Origin: JANMQK01 sp031370485
GTDB lineage: Bacteria; Acidobacteriota; Polarisedimenticolia; Gp22-AA2
Reading direction: 5' to 3'
NCBI GenBank assembly: GCA_031370485.1
Contig: JANMQK010000223.1
Location: 1 to 28,514 of the forward strand
DNA length: 28,514 nt
The notes under the pieces are model-generated. The model searched no databases. It saw only the letters and a program-made list of their open reading frames with translations, and had not been told where the DNA came from. Shown here in pieces: positions 22,815 through 28,514 of this stretch; positions within the stretch are counted from its first letter, which is position 1, and each line of letters begins with the position of its first letter. A program made the position numbers and the translations under genes.

Positions 22815-22820
22815 TATAAT
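22815..22820 (+). promoter_or_regulatory. -10 element of the TPR/FG-GAP operon
   Basis: A consensus TATAAT lies 31 bases before ATG 22852, predicting a leader of about 25 bases that contains GGAGG. No clear -35 is present 16-18 bp upstream, so an activator or alternative sigma factor may help. Confidence 0.45.
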
Positions 22821-22851
22821 GGTCGCCCGCTCGTGGAGCGCTGGAGGTTGG

Positions 22852-25800
22852 ATGACGTTTCAGGGCTCTCGAATTGCCATAGCCAAAGTCGCGGCGGCCG
22901 CGGCCATCGTGGCGGCCGCCGTCCTGTCCGGCCGGATTGCGGCGGCCGGCGGTTCCGGGGACAAGGCGGGGTCCGACGAGACAATCCACGCCAACAACCG
23001 CGGCGCGGCCCTGATGGAGCAGTTCAAGCACACGCAGGCGATCGAAGAGTTCGCCAAGGTCACGGCCGGGGCACCGCGGTGGGCTCCGGGGTTCGTGAAC
23101 CTCGGGCTCGCATGCTTCTACGCCCGTGAGAACGACCGGGCCGAGGCAGCCTTCCGCGAAGCCATCCGTCTCGATCCCGCATTGCCCCAGGGCCACTACG
23201 GCCTGGCCACGCTTCTCAAGGCGCTGGGCCGTGGCCCCGAGGCGATTGCCTCGTTCGAGCGGGTGCGCGCGCTCGACCCGGGAGACCCAGACGTCCTCTA
23301 CAACCTCGGACTCCTCGAAGCGCGCCAGAGGGAGTTCAAGACGGCGCTCGACCATCTCCAGAAAGCGCGCCAGATCGATCCCAACAGCATATCGATCCGC
23401 TACCAGCTCGCCCGCGCCCTGGTGCAGTCCGGGCAGGCGGAGGCTGGGCAGAAAGAGATGGCGGAATACCAGCGGCTCGCCGGCAACGCGCGGTTCGCGG
23501 TTCCGACCGGCAACCAGTATGGCGAAGCGGGACGTTATGCCCTCGTCATAACCGACTACGGAAAGCTCGCCGGGCCTCCCCCTCCCGCTCCCCCGGTGAA
23601 GATCACCTGGAAGGACGTCACCGACGCGACCGGGATCTCGTTCCGCCACGGCGGTCCCGGCGGCGATCCGGAAGTGTCCTCTCCGGCGGGGATGAAGGAT
23701 TCCAAGGCGTGGGTCGCGCGTCATGGCTCCGGTGTGGCCATCGGGGATATCGACGGCGACGGCATCGCGGACATCGTATTCGCCAACGCCTCGGCGGACG
23801 GCAAGGCGCGCGCCGCGCTCTACCGCGGTCTGGGGAACTGGAAGTTCGAGGACGTCACCCGGCGGTCGGGGGTCGCCTTCGAGGGCGCGGGCATGTCGGC
23901 GACCCTGGCCGACTACGACAACGACGGGGACCTCGATCTCTACCTGACGCGCCTCGGGGGAAGCGCGCTGTACCAGAACCAGGGAAAGGGCATCTTCAAG
24001 GACGTCACCTCAGCCGCCGGGGCGGCAGTCAGCGGGTTTCCTGCCGGTGCCTCCTGGGCCGATGTCGATCACGACGGCGACCTCGACCTGTTCGTGTCGC
24101 GGCTGCCCGTGCCGGGGAGCGACGGCCCGGTCGCGGCGGTTCTGCTGCTGAACCGCGGCAAAGGGTCCTTCAAGGAGGCCACCCGCGACCTGGGGATGGC
24201 CGGGCCGGCGCGAGGTTCAATCGGGGCGGTGTTCAGCGATTTCGACGCCGACCGCGACATCGAGGCGGTGCTTTCGTCCGCGGGGGGGCAGGACGCTCTC
24301 CTCGACAATCGCCGCGAGGCCGGTTTCGCAGACAGGGGGCATGACGCAGGTCTCGCGGCCGGCGGCGCCGGTCGAGGCGTCTCCGCCGGGGACCTGGACG
24401 GGGACGGCCTGGCCGACCTGTTTTTCGCCGCCGGGCCGCGCGGGGAGAACCGTCTCTATATCAACAGCCGATCGGGCCGGTTCACCCCCCGCGATCTCCC
24501 GCGACCCGCGGGGGCCTCGTCTTTCGGGGCGGCACTCCTCGACGCCGACAACGATGGAGACCTCGACCTGTTCGCGACCGGAAGCGCCGATCTCTTCTAC
24601 CTCAACGACGGGAGCGGGCGGTTTACGGACGCGACCGCGGAATCCCGCCTCGATGCGGTCAAGGTGCAGGATGGCCGGGCCGTGGCCGCGGCGGATCTCG
24701 ACGGGGACGGCGACCTCGACCTGGTCATCACGCAGAACGGCGGGCCGCCGATCCTGCTGCGCAATGACGGAGGCAACGGCAACCGCTGGCTGGATGTCGC
24801 GCCACAGGGTCTCAACAGCAACCGCGGCGGCATCGGCGCGAAGATCGAAGTCCAGGCGGGCGCCGCCTGGCAGCGCCGGGAGCTCCAGGCCGGGTCGGGC
24901 TACATGTCGCAGTCGCCGGCGCGGGCCCACTTCGGGCTGCGGCAGACGGCCCTCGTCGACTTCGTGCGGCTGGTGTGGCCCGGAGGCGTGCTTCAGGCCG
25001 AGATGGACGTTCCGGCGGGGCAGACGCTCGAGCCGCAGGAGCTCGACCGCAAGGGATCCTCATGCCCGCTCCTGTTCGCGTGGAACGGCGGCCGGTACGG
25101 CTTCGTGACCGATTTCCTGGGAGTGGGAGGGCTGGGAACCTGGCTCGCCCCGGGTGTTTACGGCAAGCCCGACCCGGACGAGTACGTCAAGATCGAACCC
25201 GAAACCCTGCAGCCGACCGATGGAGCGTATCTCCTGCAGGTCATGGAAAACCTCGAGGAGATAACGTACCTGGACGAGGTGAAGCTGATCACCATCGACC
25301 ATCCGAGGGAGATCGAGGTCTACCCGAACGAGAGCTTCGGGGCAAAGGAGCAGGCGCCGCACCGTTTGTACGCGATCGCCAGGGACGCGCGGATCTTCCC
25401 CGCCAGGGCCAACGACGACAACGGCCGCGACGTCACCGAGAGGCTGCAGCGCATCGACCGCATCTATCCCGACCAATTCAGGCTGCACCGCCTGGCCGGG
25501 TTCGCCGATATGCACAACCTCACGCTGGAGTTCCCGGGCAATGTGGCGGGCCAGGAGGGCCTGGTGCTGTTTCTCTACGGCTGGGTCGATTACGAATATT
25601 CGTCGAGCAACTTCGCGGCGCACCAGGCCGGGATCGCGCTGGCACCGCCGGTCCTGGAGATCGAGGGGGAGGACGGGCTGTTTCACCCTGCTATCGATCC
25701 GATGGGGCTTCCGGCCGGCATGCCGCGCATGATGACCGTCGATCTGAGGTCGCTGGGACGCCTGCGCTCGCCGAAGATGCGCCTGCGCACCAACATGCGT

Positions 25801-26334
25801 ATCTACTGGGACCAGATCTTCCTGGCCCGCCCGCTCGGTGAAGAGGAGGCGTCCGCGAAGATTACGGTCAACGAGATCTCGAACGGCGCCGCGCACCTGC
25901 ACCGCCGCGGTTTCCCGCGCGAGTACAGCCCGGACGGCCGCGAGCCGAAGATTTATGACTACGGGATCGTCGACAATACGCAGCCGTTTCGCGTCACGAC
26001 GGGGGACTACACGCGCTTCGGGCGGGTGACCGACCTTTTGGCGCGGACCGACGACAAGTTCGTCATCTTCGGCCGCGGCGAGGAGATCACCCTGGAGTTC
26101 CCGGTCAAGGGGCTCCCCAAGGTGCCACGCGGCTCCGTGCGCAGCTTCCTTCTTTATGCCAACGGCTACTGCAAGGACATGGACCCGCACACAGCGTTCG
26201 GCGAGACGGTCCTGCCGCTGCCGTCTCACGCGATGTCGGCCTATCCCTACCCGGATGGCGAGTCCTATCCCGACGACGCGGAGCACCGCGAGTACCGCGC
26301 CACCTACAATACGCGCCGGCTCGAGGGGCGCTGA
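22852..26334 (+). CDS. Exported TPR / FG-GAP (VCBS) / ASPIC-UnbV (CRTAC1-like) protein with a large C-terminal domain
   Basis: The product is 1160 aa. A signal peptide (about 1-33, Ala-rich hydrophobic core) is followed by about four TPRs (44-215), then an FG-GAP beta-propeller (about 265-650) with seven calcium-loop motifs such as DIDGDGIAD, DYDNDGDLD, DVDHDGDLD, DLDGDGLAD, DADNDGDLD and DLDGDGDLD. One of the seven (DFDADRDIE) is degenerate. An ASPIC/UnbV segment follows (about 655-735; GIGAKIEVQAG..., FGLRQTALVDFVRLVWPGG). The last 415 residues form a further domain, starting at SSCPLLFAWNGGRYGFVTDFLG and ending near YANGYCKDMDPHTAF, that seems to occur with such proteins but has no function I can name. 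It is probably a calcium-stabilised surface or periplasmic binding protein. ATG 22852 follows GGAGG by four bases. The exporter genes begin 11 bp downstream and are likely co-transcribed. Confidence 0.88.
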   Translation: MTFQGSRIAIAKVAAAAAIVAAAVLSGRIAAAGGSGDKAGSDETIHANNRGAALMEQFKHTQAIEEFAKVTAGAPRWAPGFVNLGLACFYARENDRAEAAFREAIRLDPALPQGHYGLATLLKALGRGPEAIASFERVRALDPGDPDVLYNLGLLEARQREFKTALDHLQKARQIDPNSISIRYQLARALVQSGQAEAGQKEMAEYQRLAGNARFAVPTGNQYGEAGRYALVITDYGKLAGPPPPAPPVKITWKDVTDATGISFRHGGPGGDPEVSSPAGMKDSKAWVARHGSGVAIGDIDGDGIADIVFANASADGKARAALYRGLGNWKFEDVTRRSGVAFEGAGMSATLADYDNDGDLDLYLTRLGGSALYQNQGKGIFKDVTSAAGAAVSGFPAGASWADVDHDGDLDLFVSRLPVPGSDGPVAAVLLLNRGKGSFKEATRDLGMAGPARGSIGAVFSDFDADRDIEAVLSSAGGQDALLDNRREAGFADRGHDAGLAAGGAGRGVSAGDLDGDGLADLFFAAGPRGENRLYINSRSGRFTPRDLPRPAGASSFGAALLDADNDGDLDLFATGSADLFYLNDGSGRFTDATAESRLDAVKVQDGRAVAAADLDGDGDLDLVITQNGGPPILLRNDGGNGNRWLDVAPQGLNSNRGGIGAKIEVQAGAAWQRRELQAGSGYMSQSPARAHFGLRQTALVDFVRLVWPGGVLQAEMDVPAGQTLEPQELDRKGSSCPLLFAWNGGRYGFVTDFLGVGGLGTWLAPGVYGKPDPDEYVKIEPETLQPTDGAYLLQVMENLEEITYLDEVKLITIDHPREIEVYPNESFGAKEQAPHRLYAIARDARIFPARANDDNGRDVTERLQRIDRIYPDQFRLHRLAGFADMHNLTLEFPGNVAGQEGLVLFLYGWVDYEYSSSNFAAHQAGIALAPPVLEIEGEDGLFHPAIDPMGLPAGMPRMMTVDLRSLGRLRSPKMRLRTNMRIYWDQIFLARPLGEEEASAKITVNEISNGAAHLHRRGFPREYSPDGREPKIYDYGIVDNTQPFRVTTGDYTRFGRVTDLLARTDDKFVIFGRGEEITLEFPVKGLPKVPRGSVRSFLLYANGYCKDMDPHTAFGETVLPLPSHAMSAYPYPDGESYPDDAEHREYRATYNTRRLEGR

Positions 26335-26345
26335 GACCTACGTCC

Positions 26346-27350
26346 ATGGCTGCCGCGATCCTGACCGAGGACCTGGCGAAAATCTACGTGAAGCGCCGCT
26401 CGCTGCGGGAGATGGCGCTGCGACCGTTCGCCAGGGCGGAGCGCGTCACGGGGCTCGAGAGAGTGAGCCTCGACATCCCTCACGGCGAGATCTTCGGCCT
26501 CGTCGGCCCGAACGGGGCCGGAAAGACGACCCTTCTCAAGATCCTGGCCTGCCTGATCCTCCCGACGGAAGGACGCGCGGTCGTGGATGGCGCGGTCGTG
26601 GGGACGGACGACGAGGCGGTCAAGCGGTCCATCGGGTTCGTGACGTCCGACGAGAGGTCGTTCTACTGGCGCCTGACGGGCGAGGAGAACCTCCGCTTCT
26701 TCGCCAGGCTGTATGGCCTCGATCTCGAAGCGGCCCGCAGGCGGACGACCAAGCTACTCGCGGCCATGGACCTCGGCGCCGTCGCCGGAATGCAGTTCAT
26801 GAACTACTCGTCGGGGATGAAGCAGCGGCTGGCCATCGCGCGGGCGTTGCTCCACGACCCGCCCATTCTCTGTCTCGACGAGCCGACCCGTAGCCTCGAC
26901 CCGATCGCCGCGAAACATCTGAGACGCTTCGTGAGTGAAAGCCTCAGCGCGCAACAGGGCAAGACGGTCCTTCTGGCGACTCACAACCTTCAGGAAGCGG
27001 AAGAGATGTGCGGCAGGCTGGCCGTCCTCGATCACGGCCGTGTGCTCCGGCAGGGGAGCCTGGCGGAAATCACCGCCGGCCTGCCGGGTCGGGACAGCTA
27101 CGTCCTGACGGTCGCCGGGCTGGGTGCGATCCCGGCCGACGCGAGATGGTCCGTGGAGGTGGACGGCAAGCGGGACGGCCTGGCGCGCGTGAGCGCCACG
27201 GTCGAGCGCGGCGGCAAGGCGCTGTCGGATTTCCTGCGGGCAATCCTCGACGGGCAGGGGACCATCGTGTCCTGCACGCGCCGCGAGCCCAGCCTGCAGG
27301 AGGTCTTCGACCTGATGGACGCGCCCCCGAAGGAGGCGGGACCTCGATGA
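26346..27350 (+). CDS. ABC-2 type transporter ATP-binding protein
   Basis: The product is 334 aa, with Walker A GPNGAGKT (54-61), signature YSSGMKQR (154-161), Walker B CLDEPT (176-181) and the H-loop His213. The position of the usual Q-loop reads FVTSDERSFYWRLT (98-111) with no Gln, as in some DrrA/NatA-like exporters. Residues after about 245 form the C-terminal regulatory extension common in this group. It should energise export with the downstream permease; the cargo is unknown. The start at ATG 26346 has no strong Shine-Dalgarno but sits 11 bp after the FG-GAP gene, so read-through coupling is likely. Confidence 0.92.
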   Translation: MAAAILTEDLAKIYVKRRSLREMALRPFARAERVTGLERVSLDIPHGEIFGLVGPNGAGKTTLLKILACLILPTEGRAVVDGAVVGTDDEAVKRSIGFVTSDERSFYWRLTGEENLRFFARLYGLDLEAARRRTTKLLAAMDLGAVAGMQFMNYSSGMKQRLAIARALLHDPPILCLDEPTRSLDPIAAKHLRRFVSESLSAQQGKTVLLATHNLQEAEEMCGRLAVLDHGRVLRQGSLAEITAGLPGRDSYVLTVAGLGAIPADARWSVEVDGKRDGLARVSATVERGGKALSDFLRAILDGQGTIVSCTRREPSLQEVFDLMDAPPKEAGPR

Positions 27351-28153
27351 AGACGCTCGGCACCCTCCTTGCCTTCCTCAAGCGGGACTTCCTGATCGAG
27401 GTGTCCTACAGGACCTCGTTCGTGCTGCAGTTCTTCGGAATCCTGTTCTCCGTGCTGATATGGAAGTTCGTCGCAGGCGTCGTCGACGCCCCCCGGAACA
27501 CCCCCGGCCTCCACGGCGTGGACTACTTCGCGTACGTCCTGATCGGCCTGGCCTTCTACCACTACCTGTCGGCCTCGTTGTCCTCGTTCGCCGGCAAGAT
27601 CCGCAACGAGCAGATGACCGGCACCCTGGAAGCCATGCTGGTCACGCCGACCTCGACGGGGGCGATCGTCCTGGGGTCCTCGCTCTGGGAGTTCGTGATG
27701 ACCTCCATCAAGGTCCTTGCGTATCTTTTCGTCGGCGCGCTCTTCGGTGTGGTCTTCCGGTTCAACAGCCTGCTCCCGAGCCTGCTGGTCCTTGTGCTGA
27801 CCATCCTGGCGTTCTCCGGGATCGGAATTCTCTCGGCATCCTTCATCCTCTATCTCAAGCGGGGGGACCCGATCACCTACCTTGTGTCGAGCGTCTCGGC
27901 GCTCCTGGGCGGGGTCTTCTACCCGCCGGAAGACATGCCCGCGTATCTCGGAGGGTGGTCGCGGCTTCTCCCGATCACCTACTCGCTGCGGGCCCTGAGG
28001 GGCGCACTCCTCCGCGGCAGCAGCTTCTCGGACCTTCTGCCGGACATCCTCGCGCTTTGCCTGTTCGCCGCCGTCCTCTTGCCCCTGGGGATCCTGGCGT
28101 TCCGCTTCGCGGTCCGAAGGGCCCGGCGGGAGGGATCCCTGGTCCAGTACTAG
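27347..28153 (+). CDS. ABC-2 type transporter permease
   Basis: The product is 268 aa with six predicted membrane segments (about 22-45, 60-80, 105-130, 138-160, 172-190, 228-252), typical of ABC-2 permeases of DrrB type. A central VTPTSTGAIVLG segment lies after the second membrane helix, and YPPEDMPAYLGGWSRLLPITYSLRALRGALL near the end is characteristic of the family. ATG 27347 overlaps the ATPase stop as ATGA and has AAGGAGG ten bases upstream, so the two are translationally coupled. Together they form a minimal exporter, possibly for lipid-linked or hydrophobic cargo. The frame could be extended upstream, but that part is a shadow of the ATPase gene. Confidence 0.92.
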   Translation: MKTLGTLLAFLKRDFLIEVSYRTSFVLQFFGILFSVLIWKFVAGVVDAPRNTPGLHGVDYFAYVLIGLAFYHYLSASLSSFAGKIRNEQMTGTLEAMLVTPTSTGAIVLGSSLWEFVMTSIKVLAYLFVGALFGVVFRFNSLLPSLLVLVLTILAFSGIGILSASFILYLKRGDPITYLVSSVSALLGGVFYPPEDMPAYLGGWSRLLPITYSLRALRGALLRGSSFSDLLPDILALCLFAAVLLPLGILAFRFAVRRARREGSLVQY

Positions 28154-28162
28154 AGGTCAGAA

Positions 28163-28223
28163 CCTCCTCGAGAATCCCAAGGACGTGGCCGCCGAAAGCA
28201 GCCATCAGCCACGCGCGAGGAGG
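28163..28223. repeat. Nested inverted repeat after the exporter operon
   Basis: CCTCCTCG (28163-28170) pairs with CGAGGAGG (28216-28223), and inside it CGTGGC (28184-28189) pairs with GCCACG (28208-28213), giving a long two-tier hairpin. It begins nine bases past the permease stop. There is no T-tract, so it may be a Rho-associated 3' end, an mRNA-stabilising structure or a structured leader. Confidence 0.5.
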
Positions 28224-28308
28224 CCCATCTTGAGGCTCTGGTTCGGCGGTCTGGGGACCAGCCAGGGACTGTCTCCGGCGCACGTCGGCGCGGCAGGTGA
28301 TCTCAGGT

Positions 28309-28339
28309 TGACAGATTGTCCCTTACCGGACGTACTATC
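28309..28339 (+). promoter_or_regulatory. Candidate promoter of the right-edge MBL-fold gene
   Basis: A perfect TTGACA (28309-28314) precedes TACTAT (28334-28339) with a rather long 19-bp spacer. Transcription would start near 28346, leaving a leader of about 56 bases before ATG 28402. Confidence 0.45.
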
Positions 28340-28401
28340 GCAGCTTGAAACGGCCATGCGCATGCGCCTGTGCGCCTATGCGCCGAGGGAGCCGCAGATT
28401 C

Positions 28402-28514
28402 ATGAGAGTACGTTTCTGGGGAACGAGGGGGTCGATCGCCACCCCCGGGCCGAGCACGATCCACTTCGGCGGCAATACCTCCTGCGTCGAGCTGACCACT
28501 GCCAACGGCGACCT
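28402..28514 (+). CDS. MBL-fold metallohydrolase, N-terminal fragment (runs off the right edge)
   Basis: Thirty-seven codons are present: MRVRFWGTRGSIATPGPSTI, then HFGGNTSCVEL. This N-terminal pattern (WGTRGSIPxPGPxTxxxGGNTSCVE) is characteristic of an MBL-fold family related to PhnP/RNase Z-type phosphodiesterases. The metal-binding HxHxDH lies beyond the window, so activity cannot be assessed. GGGAG about 11 bases upstream is a plausible Shine-Dalgarno, and a TTGACA promoter lies further upstream. Confidence 0.82.
   Translation, partial: MRVRFWGTRGSIATPGPSTIHFGGNTSCVELTTANGD

Overview
The window is high-G+C DNA (many blocks near two-thirds G+C) from a diderm bacterium with elaborate signalling. 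The mix of a giant Ser/Thr-kinase/sigma-54 activator fusion, a SpoIVB-type S55 protein, a TPR/FG-GAP/UnbV giant, alkaline-phosphatase-TPR proteins and a PBP1B-like synthase best fits Acidobacteriota or a related deep-branching soil or subsurface lineage. This is inference from gene content; no rRNA or other marker is present. I see no tRNA, CRISPR array, insertion sequence or phage gene.

Left region (1-7.85 kb, all minus strand): signalling. In transcription order it holds a c-di-GMP protein (degenerate HD-GYP plus GGDEF), a 1731-aa regulator (Ser/Thr kinase, STAND-like ATPase, TPR, GAF, sigma-54 AAA+, Fis helix-turn-helix), an unusually informative intergenic region, a 108-aa secreted protein, a strong intrinsic terminator, and a second Ser/Thr kinase cut by the left edge. 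The intergenic region has a very good -24/-12 sigma-54 promoter aimed at the secreted-protein gene. About 200 and 270 bp upstream of it are two inverted repeats with the same half-site (GTCTCA...TGAGAC), the expected layout for enhancer sites of a sigma-54 activator. I read this as a self-contained module: kinase-fused activator, enhancer sites, sigma-54 promoter, small exported protein. It is the most interesting system in the window.

Middle region (7.9-17.6 kb, mostly plus strand): envelope genes. A membrane-anchored SPFH-like/alkaline phosphatase/TPR fusion overlaps, tail to tail, a putative exported HExxH protein. Then comes a tightly coupled four-gene operon: unknown protein, S55 (SpoIVB-like) protein, exported beta-propeller, and CPBP-like multi-pass membrane protein. 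It ends at a GC hairpin shared with a convergent PBP1B-like peptidoglycan synthase.

Right region (17.6-28.5 kb): on the minus strand are PBP1B, a response-regulator diguanylate cyclase with its own clear promoter, and an orphan periplasmic-binding-type protein. On the plus strand are a small Cys-rich protein, an 1160-aa exported TPR/FG-GAP/UnbV protein, an ABC-2 exporter pair coupled to it, and the start of an MBL-fold hydrolase at the right edge.

Several starts were moved from the longest open frame using Shine-Dalgarno and promoter positions. Three genes have a -10 element so close to the start codon that leaderless mRNAs are likely.
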